The translations under genes and the position numbers were made by a program. Below are positions 1 through 7,862 of a DNA stretch of 15,072 bases, piece after piece. The notes beneath the pieces are model-generated. The model did not search any database, was not told the DNA's origin, and saw nothing but the letters and a program-made list of their open reading frames with translations. Source of the DNA: an uncultured Oscillospiraceae bacterium (GTDB lineage: Bacteria; Bacillota_A; Clostridia; Oscillospirales; Oscillospiraceae); the NCBI GenBank assembly GCA_910579155.1, contig CAJTTS010000080.1, positions 1-15,072 on the forward strand, read 5' to 3'. Positions within the stretch are counted from its first letter, which is position 1. Each line of letters starts with the position of its first letter.

Positions 1-142
1 GGGGCAGGCAACGTCTTGATTCTCCTGCCGCCATAATAATGGCGTTATCCACTTTATTTGTCCCAGTCCTTTTTTCTGCTTTCACCGCGCTTATAACCTC
101 TTTTCGCACCGCAGAAGCGGCCTTTCCCGCCTGAGCAATCAT
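1..142 (-). CDS. LicC-like nucleotidyltransferase, N-terminal part (cut by window edge)
   Basis: Reading the minus strand from the ATG at 142 gives about 47 codons with no stop before the window edge. Near residues 33-47 it reads VDNAIIMAAGESRRCLP, which matches the N-terminal nucleotide-binding signature (AAGxxxR) of sugar-phosphate and choline-phosphate nucleotidyltransferases. These enzymes activate a phosphorylated group with CTP or UTP. The roughly 30 residues before the motif are basic and helical; clostridial LicC-type proteins can carry an N-terminal extension before this domain, which is family knowledge recalled rather than checked. The start lies 12 nt after the LicD stop, in the same frame, with only a weak ribosome site, so translation may be coupled to LicD. 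That neighbour makes a CDP-forming (LicC-like) role more likely than another NTP transferase, but the substrate cannot be read from this fragment. Confidence 0.6.
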   Translation of the reverse strand, partial: MIAQAGKAASAVRKEVISAVKAEKRTGTNKVDNAIIMAAGESRRCLP

Positions 143-154
143 CGCCGAAATTAC

Positions 155-1084
155 TCATCTTGCCATTTGACCATATTCTTCATACGGAGTCTCAGCATCG
201 TATTGCAAAGCCCTATGCACCCCGGCAATTTTTTTCATCACCATATAATCGCCATACAGTATGGATAATATTTCGTTGTAATGATTTGGCACCGGAATTT
301 GAATATGTTCAAATGGAATACAAGAAACGTCCTTGGGATTATATAACTCCTTCTGAAATTGAAACTTTCCTCTGGAGGATTCTGTATCGCCGATCCGCGC
401 TGTATTTTTATTCCGATACCTGGAGCAGCACATCGTATAACCGCCGCTAAGCCGCTCTATACCAACAATGTGCTTTAGAGCCAGCGCCATTCTTCCAACG
501 ACGTGCGCCTTCAGCGAGTTGGTCCGATCCGTTTTGAAATACCCGTCATAATATGAGGCATAGCGCAAAACCCTCCAATAACATTTCAGCACACGCTTAT
601 ATATCTTCATCTGAAACTCACTGTCCGGCAGATTATCCAAAATAAAAATGTCAATAAAAATGCCCTTATTCCGAAATGGCCGCTTATGGTCAAAATCGCT
701 GATCAGCGTCGTATTGGAATTTCGGAGCTTGCTTCCGCCAGTTACCAAGCCGGGATCCGTATAGGGCGATTGAAAAAAATAGGGATGCTGAAATTCCTGC
801 TCCGCAACTTTGGCAAGCTTTTCATAATCCTCCCTGTACATGATCACGTCAACATCATCGTCCCAAGGGATAAATCCTTGATGACGAACCGCGCCTAAAA
901 GCGTTCCGCCGTCCGCAAAATACGTCAGCCCATGTTTTTTGCATACACGGTCAAATTCTGCGAGCAGATCCAATTCGACTGCCCACAGCTTCTTGCAATC
1001 TGTCGTGACGGTATAGCCGCATCTCACTTCTTCCTCCAGGAACCCCTCCGGCAGGTTTAATTTGATCGGCAGCAATCTCCGCAC
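155..1084 (-). CDS. LicD family phosphotransferase
   Basis: A 309-aa protein of the LicD/FKTN/FKRP family, which moves a phosphoryl-linked group (phosphocholine or ribitol phosphate in characterised members) from a CDP carrier onto a surface glycan. The diagnostic core is clear: ADGGTLLGAVR at about residues 57-67, then GFIPWDDDVDV at 70-80, whose acidic cluster binds the metal and nucleotide. No signal peptide or membrane segment is seen, so it should act in the cytoplasm on a precursor or on unexported flagellin. The longest start is a GTG at 1084, but its GGGAGG ribosome site almost touches it; a TTG three codons later (1075) has more normal spacing, so the true start may be there. It overlaps the epimerase gene by 28 nt, typical of translational coupling. 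The acceptor is unknown; flagellin or its glycan is inferred from context. Confidence 0.88.
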   Translation of the reverse strand: MRRLLPIKLNLPEGFLEEEVRCGYTVTTDCKKLWAVELDLLAEFDRVCKKHGLTYFADGGTLLGAVRHQGFIPWDDDVDVIMYREDYEKLAKVAEQEFQHPYFFQSPYTDPGLVTGGSKLRNSNTTLISDFDHKRPFRNKGIFIDIFILDNLPDSEFQMKIYKRVLKCYWRVLRYASYYDGYFKTDRTNSLKAHVVGRMALALKHIVGIERLSGGYTMCCSRYRNKNTARIGDTESSRGKFQFQKELYNPKDVSCIPFEHIQIPVPNHYNEILSILYGDYMVMKKIAGVHRALQYDAETPYEEYGQMAR

Positions 1085-2142
1085 CCCTCCCGTAAAATAT
1101 CCATTACCGAATGAACCCCGGCCATAATATCGTATTTGGCCCGCCAGCCCAATGCCTCCAGCTTGCTCCCATCCAACAAGGCCTTTGTTGCAGCGGAATA
1201 TCCCCGGCGTTCAATCTCGCTGGGCAAATCAAATATCACATTGGTCCCGGCATAATCCGCGATCAACTGTGCCAGATCCTTTAATGTGATATCCGATCCT
1301 TTGTCCCCAAGATTATATGCCTGTCCCCGAACCCCGCTGCAAACGGCCCACAGCATACCTGCCACCGCATCATAAGCATGCGCATAGGAATACATCTGTG
1401 TCCCCGCACTTTTCAGCACAATATCCTCATCATTTATCGCCTTTTTGATAAACTGCGCAACAGCCTTGGAATCGCTCATGCGCATAGACGGTCCATAACA
1501 CCGGGGCAGACGGATGATCACGGCATCTATCCCACGCTCCGCGATATACGCCTGGCAGAGCGCCTCGCTGGTCCGTTTCGCCTCCGGATACCCCGCCCTC
1601 AATGTATTGCAGTTCAGATAACCGCAATAATCCTCTGTAAAATATTCTATATCCCCGCGGTTCTCTCCGTATATCTCCACGCTGGAAAGCAGCAAGAAAC
1701 GGCTGTCCTTTTTTCGGGCAGCCCTCTCCAGTAGATTGCGCGTACCTAAGACGTTTGCCAGGATCGTGTTTACCGGCTCGGTGGCATACGCCATCGGATG
1801 GGTCGTACTGGCCGCATGAATCCAATAGTCCGGCTCAACCGGCAAGCGGGCCAACGGGACGCTGATATCGTGCTCCATAAAGGTGAACTCTTCGCTGCCC
1901 ATCCACCGCTCAAATCGTTTTTCGGCAGCGGCTTTGTTCCGTCCCACACCGATGATCCGGCACTTGCTTTCAGCAGGCAGCGATTCATTCCGCAGCAAGA
2001 TCGCGTCTGTCAGAAAACTGCCCAGCATCCCGGAAACCCCGGAAATAAACACTGCTTTCCCGTTCATGCGGTCCCAGTGGGGGAAATCCTGATGCAGCCG
2101 CCGCAGGCCGCTCACATAGTGCGGATGATCCATCAATTTCAT
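1057..2142 (-). CDS. NAD-dependent epimerase/dehydratase (extended SDR)
   Basis: A 361-aa extended short-chain dehydrogenase/reductase acting on nucleotide-activated sugars or polyols. The Rossmann dinucleotide motif GVSGMLG lies at residues 35-41, the catalytic serine region LLSSVEIYGE at 151-160, and the YxxxK pair at Tyr185/Lys189 (YPEAK). About 28 residues precede the Rossmann fold, more than usual, and contain no obvious domain. The ATG at 2142 has a good ribosome site (AGGGG, 7 nt spacer). It sits between the cytidylyltransferase and LicD genes, so its substrate is probably the CDP- or other nucleotide-linked group that LicD later transfers. The sequence cannot tell epimerase from dehydratase or reductase activity; the retained YxxxK and serine say it is catalytically competent. 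Confidence 0.85.
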   Translation of the reverse strand: MKLMDHPHYVSGLRRLHQDFPHWDRMNGKAVFISGVSGMLGSFLTDAILLRNESLPAESKCRIIGVGRNKAAAEKRFERWMGSEEFTFMEHDISVPLARLPVEPDYWIHAASTTHPMAYATEPVNTILANVLGTRNLLERAARKKDSRFLLLSSVEIYGENRGDIEYFTEDYCGYLNCNTLRAGYPEAKRTSEALCQAYIAERGIDAVIIRLPRCYGPSMRMSDSKAVAQFIKKAINDEDIVLKSAGTQMYSYAHAYDAVAGMLWAVCSGVRGQAYNLGDKGSDITLKDLAQLIADYAGTNVIFDLPSEIERRGYSAATKALLDGSKLEALGWRAKYDIMAGVHSVMDILREGCGDCCRSN

Positions 2143-2152
2143 ACTTCAGCCC

Positions 2153-2869
2153 CTATTTCAGCCATCTGTCCTTCTCCATTTTGATGTAGCATTTGAACAG
2201 CTCAAAGTCATCCTTTGTGGTAAGCTTGATATTTTTATCCGACCCGGCTGCAAAATAGAGCCGTTCCCCAAGATCCACCATCAGGGTGTTGGCGTAGGTG
2301 GCGTTCTGAATCCCGATTCCCTCCGAAAACGCCTTTTCATAGGCCCACAGCAGCTTTCCGTATGTATATGCCTGGGGCGTGGATACCCGGCGCAGCGCAT
2401 CCCGCGGGATGTATCGAGTCGTCGTTTTCTCGTCGTCCGCCATGAATATCTGCTCGTTATAGGGCAGCGAAGTCACAGCGTTTCCATATTCCTTACATTT
2501 GACCAGCACATCCGACAAAACAAAATCCTCCACCATCGGGCGGATCCCATCATGCACAACGATGATGTCATCCTCAGCGCACGTGTCCTTCAGCGCAAAT
2601 ACACCGTTCCGGATCGATTCCTGGGCCGTGCTCCCGCTGGGCGTCACCCATTTCAGCTTGTCGATGTTAAATTGTTTGGCATACGCCCTCAGAACCTCGC
2701 TCCAGCCATCCAGGCAGACCACCTCGATGGCATCGATCTCCGGATGCCGCTGAAATCCCTCAAGCGTATAGATGATGACGGGCTTGTCAAACACATTCAA
2801 AAATTGTTTGGGGATATCCTGATTCATTCGATTTCCCTTGCCGCCGGCAATGATCAACGCAATATTCAA
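2153..2869 (-). CDS. IspD/TarI-type cytidylyltransferase
   Basis: A 238-aa protein of the IspD family, which joins CTP to an alditol phosphate (methylerythritol-4-phosphate in IspD, ribitol-5-phosphate in TarI). Visible signatures are IIAGGKGNRM with IPKQF near residues 6-23, VVHDGIRPMV in the middle (IspD VHDAARP position), TPQAYTYGKL, and a C-terminal NIKLTTKDDFEL. Length is normal for the family. The start is a TTG at 2869 with a G-rich ribosome site that includes the stop codon of the APS-kinase gene upstream, suggesting coupling. The operon setting beside LicD and a sugar epimerase argues for a surface-polymer or flagellin-decoration role (TarI-like) rather than isoprenoid synthesis; this is inference, since no isoprenoid gene is nearby. 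No TarJ-like reductase is seen, so the alditol may be something other than ribitol. Confidence 0.85.
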   Translation of the reverse strand: MNIALIIAGGKGNRMNQDIPKQFLNVFDKPVIIYTLEGFQRHPEIDAIEVVCLDGWSEVLRAYAKQFNIDKLKWVTPSGSTAQESIRNGVFALKDTCAEDDIIVVHDGIRPMVEDFVLSDVLVKCKEYGNAVTSLPYNEQIFMADDEKTTTRYIPRDALRRVSTPQAYTYGKLLWAYEKAFSEGIGIQNATYANTLMVDLGERLYFAAGSDKNIKLTTKDDFELFKCYIKMEKDRWLK

Positions 2870-2884
2870 TGTCCGGCCGCCCCC

Positions 2885-3400
2885 TCAAACGCTGTGGTCC
2901 AGCCCAAATTGTTTTTCCAGCCTGCTCACAATCGTCTCCGGAGCCTCGGCGCCGTCGTTTGCTACGATCACATCCGCATTCCGCGGCTCGTCATAGGGCA
3001 GGTCCACACCCACGACCTCTTTCCGGCCCGTGGTGTACAATCCCTTCTGATCCCGGGTGTACAGCGTCTCCCGGGTCACCTTGATGTAGACCTCTTTATA
3101 ATTCTCGATGTTTTCCCGGTTCCAGGCGCGGATCTCGTCGTACATGGCGATGCTGCACACCACCACGTCGATGCCCTGCTCCGCCAACTCCCGCCACAAC
3201 CGGAAGCCCCGCCGGGCCGCGTCCTTCCGGGCCTCGGTGGAGTACCCGGAACGGCCGAAGATGCTGCGTACCTGGTCGCCGTCCGCAAAAAAAACATTGC
3301 GTTTACGCTTCCGCAGCCTTCGGTAGAACAGCCCTCCAATGGTGGTCTTGCCCGCACCGGCCAAACCGGTGAAAAAGTATACCGTCCCCTTTTCGCTCAT
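2885..3400 (-). CDS. cysC: Adenylylsulfate (APS) kinase-like protein
   Basis: A 171-aa P-loop kinase resembling APS kinase, which phosphorylates adenosine-5'-phosphosulfate to PAPS, the universal sulfate donor. The P-loop GLAGAGKTT is at residues 12-20, the DGD motif at 40-42, and the substrate-lid region with RDQKGLY and GVDLPYDEP lies in the C-terminal half, as in CysC. It is somewhat shorter and more divergent than housekeeping CysC: the usual FxxxDRxxNIRR segment reads YSTEARKDAARR, so substrate preference should be confirmed. The ATG overlaps the stop of the 66-aa gene (ATGA) and is served by GAGGGAG 9 nt upstream. No ATP sulfurylase or sulfate-reduction gene is nearby, while a sulfotransferase-like gene lies two genes upstream, so its likely job is local PAPS supply for sulfation rather than sulfur assimilation. 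Confidence 0.78.
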   Translation of the reverse strand: MSEKGTVYFFTGLAGAGKTTIGGLFYRRLRKRKRNVFFADGDQVRSIFGRSGYSTEARKDAARRGFRLWRELAEQGIDVVVCSIAMYDEIRAWNRENIENYKEVYIKVTRETLYTRDQKGLYTTGRKEVVGVDLPYDEPRNADVIVANDGAEAPETIVSRLEKQFGLDHSV

Positions 3401-3597
3401 TCAGTCGTTCTCCCTCTTTGGTATCGTTCCAGCGTCTGGTCAATCTGCTCCCGCAGTATCTCCAGTCCCTGCTGAAGCCTGGCCCGTGAAGCGTCGCTGC
3501 ATGCGTCGCCAGCGGACCGCTCCGCCAGCTCCAGCATTCGTTCCAACAGATACTGCACCTGGTCCAGTGTCTCCAGACCCAAATCCTCATGCTCCAT
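3397..3597 (-). CDS. 66-aa helical protein resembling the flagellin D1 helix region
   Basis: A small acidic protein predicted to be almost wholly helical. Its ATG follows the sulfotransferase stop directly (TAGATG) and its stop overlaps the APS-kinase start (ATGA), so it is embedded in the operon and probably translated by coupling. I do not recognise a named family. Residues 14-29 (VQYLLERMLELAERSA) align with flagellin residues 83-98 ([16 protein letters not shown]) at 9 of 16 identities, and a weaker match continues with one gap through an RA...L...L...I helix. This is the conserved D1 segment of flagellins. A role as adaptor, chaperone-like mimic or specificity factor for the modification enzymes is inference; a generic coiled coil is the alternative. 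Tight packing between two enzyme genes supports it being a real gene. Confidence 0.72.
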   Translation of the reverse strand: MEHEDLGLETLDQVQYLLERMLELAERSAGDACSDASRARLQQGLEILREQIDQTLERYQRGRTTE

Positions 3598-5610
3598 CTA
3601 GTGATACAGCGGCCGCTCCAGTAACGCCTCGTCCAGCCCCAGCATGGGCATCATATGCAGCGGCTGTCCGTTTTTGTTAACAAAGCGCAGGCCTTCCATC
3701 AGAATTTTCACGCTGTGCAGCCGGTTTTCGTCAAATTGCTTCATATGATTTTTCATCAGCTCACGATAAACCTGCTCCGCCAGCTCCTCATCCACCGGCA
3801 TCCCGTTTTGGGATACCTCCGCATCCCGGAACATTTTGATCTGAGTTTCCTCCATGTAATGGTTAATGGTCGTAAACCCCCCGATCAGCTTCTTGACCCG
3901 CTCCTCATCCATGGGTGTGCCGTCATAGTACTGAAAATCGTAACCATAGCATTCATAGGCGTCCCGCAGGAAATATTCGATGAAGCAGCGCTCCTCGTCG
4001 TTTGCATACTCATCGTAGGTGGCATAGACCGTCTCAGGACTGAAGCCCGGAGCATATCCCTCGCCCCCCAAATAGGGCACCGGTTCACCGCCCTCGCTAC
4101 AGACCTCCATACTCTTGGCATACGGCAGGTCCAAAAATGCCGCCAAGGCACGGAACGTTGCCTTCGGATTTAGCTTGCCATCCTCCAGCCGGACCAGGAT
4201 TCCATCCTTGTAGAGCCGATCCTCCGGGTCGATCATAAAGCTGCGGTTCACCACGCGCTCCATAACGGCGTCACTTACGATGGTCTTGGTTTTTCCCTTT
4301 TCCTTGTCGTCCGCTGCCAGCGCCTGTCCATACATGAATCGAACCGTGGCGGCGTGGCTCGTCGTGAACCGACGCATGGGTGTAAAGGTTTTGATATATT
4401 TAAAATTGCGGAAAATGGAGGACTGATGGATCTCGTCATAATTTTCCGCCTCCAGCACCGTGCGGTTTTTGCTGTCCACCCGAAGCTGGTACACAATGTT
4501 ACTGAAATGCGGTTGGAAAAACAGCGCTGGTGAAATGCGGGAATTCGCCTCCATGCCGGCAACAGCATCCTTTCGGCTGAGGAAAATCGCCACAAGGATA
4601 TCCTTATCCGTGCGATCCTTCATGTGATACAATTCTTCGACCACATAAGGCGGCCACTGCACGGCTTGGATCATCGCCTTTGCGTTGGGAGCATCGTTCA
4701 AGGCTGTGCGGACATTTTCCACCGCCGTCGCCACATTGGACATCATGACGGACGGCATACAGATCAGGTTGGGGTGGGCGTCGAACACCTCGTTAAAAAA
4801 GTCGCCGCCGTTGTGGGTGGACAGTTGGGTATGCCAGATCAGCCGGTTCACCTCCCGAATCCGGATGGGCTTTACCGGATACTGGCTGTAGTCGATCCCA
4901 AACCGCTCCTTGAAGTCGATGGGATATTGCCCGATTTCCTCCCCGATCAAAAACACCAGCTTTTTGCTCTCCAGTATCTTGCGCAAGTTCAGACATTGGA
5001 GGTAGGAACAGAACACTCCCCAATCTGTGTAGTGCAGATAGACGTGGTTCTCCCGGCCAATGTCCTCACTCCGGCGCACATTATCGTTCAAATATTCCAG
5101 CGCATACTGGGAAAACACATCCGCCGCTAAAATCGGCTTGTCCAGATCCCTGAAAAAATTCCGGCTGATAACCTGATTGCCGAAGTTTACAAACGCCCCG
5201 AACCGTTCCTCCGCCCGGTAGAAGGGAACATACCCATTGTGGTCATCGTAGGGAAAGAATCGGACGGGCAGTTCCTCAAATGACAAAAAATCCTTGCGGA
5301 ACAGGTACGGATACTTGGCCAGCAACTTGCAGTTGCGCTCATACCGGGATTTCAGCATTTTAATGTTGGGTTGGTAAAATACCGCCTCCATCAGCGGCAG
5401 GATATCCTCCCGGAACATCCCCTGGTTATACAGCCCCACAAAACAGCCATAGGAGATGCGGTAATCTCCGCCGTTCTGCAAAATATAAGCCGCCGCCTCC
5501 ATCTGCCCCATGGGGTCCGCCCCCTGTTGGACAGCCAGGCCGTAGGCCTTGCAGGCGTCCCCAGCCTGCCCCAGTGCGGCCAGTTTCCGGGCAATTTCTA
5601 TCGCTTCCAT
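3598..5610 (-). CDS. Sulfotransferase-like protein of the flagellin modification locus
   Basis: A 670-aa cytoplasmic protein. The start is the ATG at 5610 because GGAAGGGAG precedes it at normal spacing; the frame stays open to 5682 but without a ribosome site. Residues 1-90 look like TPR-type helical repeats. The segment STHNGGDFFNEVFDAHPNL (about 264-282) aligns with the sulfotransferase 5'-phosphosulfate loop (RSGTTLLxxxLxxHPNL pattern), MRRFTTSH (412-419) could be the 3'-phosphate site, and LVRLEDGKLNP followed by FRALAAFLDLPY (about 472-497) closely fits the conserved C-terminal VRxEDLxxxPxxTLxxLxxFLGxP region. The loop lacks the usual Arg/Lys-Ser/Thr-Gly core, so activity is not certain. 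It is the first gene after flagellin and two genes before the APS kinase, suggesting it sulfates flagellin or its glycan using PAPS. No transmembrane segment is seen. Confidence 0.68.
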   Translation of the reverse strand: MEAIEIARKLAALGQAGDACKAYGLAVQQGADPMGQMEAAAYILQNGGDYRISYGCFVGLYNQGMFREDILPLMEAVFYQPNIKMLKSRYERNCKLLAKYPYLFRKDFLSFEELPVRFFPYDDHNGYVPFYRAEERFGAFVNFGNQVISRNFFRDLDKPILAADVFSQYALEYLNDNVRRSEDIGRENHVYLHYTDWGVFCSYLQCLNLRKILESKKLVFLIGEEIGQYPIDFKERFGIDYSQYPVKPIRIREVNRLIWHTQLSTHNGGDFFNEVFDAHPNLICMPSVMMSNVATAVENVRTALNDAPNAKAMIQAVQWPPYVVEELYHMKDRTDKDILVAIFLSRKDAVAGMEANSRISPALFFQPHFSNIVYQLRVDSKNRTVLEAENYDEIHQSSIFRNFKYIKTFTPMRRFTTSHAATVRFMYGQALAADDKEKGKTKTIVSDAVMERVVNRSFMIDPEDRLYKDGILVRLEDGKLNPKATFRALAAFLDLPYAKSMEVCSEGGEPVPYLGGEGYAPGFSPETVYATYDEYANDEERCFIEYFLRDAYECYGYDFQYYDGTPMDEERVKKLIGGFTTINHYMEETQIKMFRDAEVSQNGMPVDEELAEQVYRELMKNHMKQFDENRLHSVKILMEGLRFVNKNGQPLHMMPMLGLDEALLERPLYH

Positions 5611-5691
5611 GCGTATTGCTCCCTTCCTGTGCTTGGTGGCGCTTGGGACAGCCGCATGAGATGCAGCTCTCCCCAACGCCACATGGGCAGG

Positions 5692-5724
5692 AAAACGGGG
5701 GCGGGCACCGCCCGCCCCCGTTTT
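5692..5724 (-). terminator. Strong hairpin terminator after flagellin
   Basis: A perfect 15-bp inverted repeat (AAAACGGGGGCGGGC, 3-nt loop, exact complement) sits 43 nt after the flagellin stop and 81 nt before the sulfotransferase start. Transcribed from the minus strand, the right arm ends in TTTT. Flagellin mRNA is probably mostly terminated here, with the modification operon expressed by limited read-through or from a weak promoter I could not identify in 5611-5691. Confidence 0.9.
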
Positions 5725-5767
5725 GGTTTGTGTGCCGATGTTGTGCTTAACGTATTCTGCCCTGAAC

Positions 5768-7678
5768 TTACTGCAGCAGCTGGAGCACGCCCTGAGGCAC
5801 CTGGTTGGCCTGAGCCAGCATGGCCTGAGCGGACTGGATCAGGATGTTGTTCTTGGTGTACGCCATCATCTCGTCGGCCACGTCGGTGTCGCGGATGGTG
5901 GACTCGGCATCCTGGATGTTCTCGGTCATGACGGACAGGTTGTTGATGGTGTGGTCCAGACGGTTCTGGGTGGCGCCCAGAGTACCGCGGACGTCGGACA
6001 CCTGGTTGATGGCATCCTTGATGGACTTGATGGCCGCAGCGGCGCTCTCCTGGTCGGCGATGGAGATCTTGTCCAGCCCCAGGGAGGAGGTGTGCATATC
6101 GCCGATGGACACAGTCAACTGATTGTATTTGTCGGCGGTGTCGCCAATCTGGAGGGTCAGGCCCTTACCGGCTTCCTTCGCCTCGGTGGTGGTGGTGGTG
6201 GTCACCTGCATCTTGAAGTTCTGGGCCAGCTTCTCCAAGCTGTCGAAGGCAAAGCCCGCGCTGCCGGCCGCAGTGTTGCCCTGGTAGACGTTCACGCGCT
6301 GGATGGCCAGGCCGGAGGGGAAGCCCTGGCTGCTGTCGCTGACGCCGATATGGAACAGAGCGGTCGCCTCGTTGCCGTCCTTATCCAGATACTTCATGTT
6401 GACAGTGCTGCCGATCGTCTTGCTGATCTTGCTCAGGGCGGTGTTCAGGTCGTCGCCTTCGTTCAGGGACACCACCAGCTCGCCGTTGACGGCAGTGGCG
6501 GTGGAGTTCGCCTTCATCTTCACCGTGGAATCGGGGCCGACGGCCAGGATGATGGACTTGGTGCCGATGGCGATCTTGGTGCCGTCCTTCAGGTCGCTCT
6601 CGCGAATCTCGAACACGGTATTCGCCTTTTTGGCGTCTTCCTGAGCCACGCCGACGGTCTTGGTGACAGTGCCCACCTTGACGGAATAGAGGCCACCGAC
6701 CTCGTTCACATTGCCGGAGGCGCCATCCTTCAGGGTGATCTTATACATCGCGTTGTCCGATCCCTGGAAGGAAACGTTCACATCAAAGTTAGAACGGGCC
6801 TCATCGGCGGTCTTGGGGATATTCACCTGGGTGAAGGTCAGCTTGGCCCCGCTGGCAACCATCTTCCAGTCCACGCCGTTGATCTTGACCGTCGCAGCAG
6901 AAGCGGTGCCCTTGGCGGTAGCGACGATCGACGCCGCGATCGCGCTGGCCTTGACCACGCCGCTGGCGGCGGCGACTCCGGAGGCGGCGGTTTTGAGCTC
7001 CGTCCCATTGATCTTGATGGTAACAGTACCCAGAGCCTTGGTGCCGCTGCCGCTGGCAGTGAACACCATGGTAGACAGGTCAATCTCCATCTGAGCCCTG
7101 GTGGCCTTGCCGGCCGCGCCATCAAAAATGGTCTTCTGACCGGCGACATCATAGGGCTTCTCGCCCTTGCCGGCCACGGTCTTGATGATGCGGTCCATGC
7201 CGGTGATATCCTCGATGCTGGTGCTGGTGGAAGCATCGACGGCGTCGGTTACGGCCATGGAGCCGTCCAGCAGCTTGATGCCGTTGAAGTTGGAGCTGTC
7301 GGCGATGCGGTTGATCTCGTCCTTCAACTGGTTGACTTCCTTCTCCAACTGGGCGCGGTCGGTGGTATTGTCATAAGTGCCGTTGGCGGACTGGGTGGCC
7401 AGCTCCACCATACGGTTGAGCATGTCGTGGACCTCAGTCAGGGCGCCCTCAGCGGTCTGCACCAGGGAGATACCGTCCTTGGCGTTCTTCTGGGCGGTCT
7501 CAAGGCCGGTGATCTGGGCCCGCATCTTTTCGGAAATGGCCAGACCGGCGGCGTCGTCACCGGCGCGGTTGATCTTGTAGCCAGAGGAGAGCTTCTCCAG
7601 GTTGGACTTCATCGCACTCACATTGTTGGTGTAGTTGCGATAGGCGTTCATCGCCATGATATTGTGTTGGATCCTCAT
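5768..7678 (-). CDS. hag: Flagellin (large, with variable central domain)
   Basis: A 636-aa flagellin, the subunit of the flagellar filament, exported through the flagellar type III system. The N-terminal D0/D1 region (about 1-165: [40 protein letters not shown]) and the C-terminal D1/D0 region (about 535-636, ending in [17 protein letters not shown]) are fully conserved. Between them lie about 370 residues of Thr/Ser/Ala/Lys-rich surface domain, more than twice the total length of a minimal Bacillus flagellin, including a run of six Thr at 493-498. The D1 segment [13 protein letters not shown] (87-99) covers the site recognised by TLR5 in other flagellins, and the key Arg and Leu (89, 93) are kept. 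The ATG at 7678 has AAAGGAG 8 nt upstream. The large Thr/Ser-rich domain and the downstream modification genes fit a decorated filament. Confidence 0.97.
   Translation of the reverse strand: MRIQHNIMAMNAYRNYTNNVSAMKSNLEKLSSGYKINRAGDDAAGLAISEKMRAQITGLETAQKNAKDGISLVQTAEGALTEVHDMLNRMVELATQSANGTYDNTTDRAQLEKEVNQLKDEINRIADSSNFNGIKLLDGSMAVTDAVDASTSTSIEDITGMDRIIKTVAGKGEKPYDVAGQKTIFDGAAGKATRAQMEIDLSTMVFTASGSGTKALGTVTIKINGTELKTAASGVAAASGVVKASAIAASIVATAKGTASAATVKINGVDWKMVASGAKLTFTQVNIPKTADEARSNFDVNVSFQGSDNAMYKITLKDGASGNVNEVGGLYSVKVGTVTKTVGVAQEDAKKANTVFEIRESDLKDGTKIAIGTKSIILAVGPDSTVKMKANSTATAVNGELVVSLNEGDDLNTALSKISKTIGSTVNMKYLDKDGNEATALFHIGVSDSSQGFPSGLAIQRVNVYQGNTAAGSAGFAFDSLEKLAQNFKMQVTTTTTTEAKEAGKGLTLQIGDTADKYNQLTVSIGDMHTSSLGLDKISIADQESAAAAIKSIKDAINQVSDVRGTLGATQNRLDHTINNLSVMTENIQDAESTIRDTDVADEMMAYTKNNILIQSAQAMLAQANQVPQGVLQLLQ
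6185..6202 (-). repeat. In-frame (ACC)6 trinucleotide repeat in flagellin
   Basis: Six uninterrupted GGT units on the plus strand encode Thr493-498 of flagellin. All six Thr use the same codon, so the tract could change length by slippage in steps of one Thr without breaking the frame. Confidence 0.9.
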
Positions 7679-7862
7679 GATTCAAACTCCTTTTTTTAAT
7701 TTTTTTGTGTGCCTTGGCCATCCATTGCCTCTGCACATTTAGAACTTCCGGCTTCCCGAAACGACCTGGCCGGGGCATTTCGTTCGTCCAGCGCTGGGGA
7801 TATATTCCAACCGGCCTAGGACCGGATGAAACCGACTTTATATAGCCATTTTTGCCCGCAAA

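Noticed and set aside
54..158. A 34-codon minus-strand ORF starting with an ATGA overlap at the LicD stop
   Set aside because: It ends after 34 codons with no family resemblance, while another frame in the same place gives the nucleotidyltransferase motif IIMAAG and stays open to the edge.
5611..5682. N-terminal extension of the sulfotransferase-like protein to 5682
   Set aside because: No ribosome site at the far start, whereas GGAAGGGAG precedes the internal ATG at 5610.
5723..7699. A 658-codon plus-strand ORF opposite flagellin
   Set aside because: It is the antisense shadow of a GC-rich, biased flagellin gene, with low-complexity Gly/His/Val/Leu composition and no family signature.
7790..7850. 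A sigma-28 promoter for flagellin (TAAAGTC present on the minus strand)
   Set aside because: No GCCGATAA-like -10 was found at the required 15-16 nt spacing; nearest matches are weak or at wrong spacing, so I do not list a promoter.
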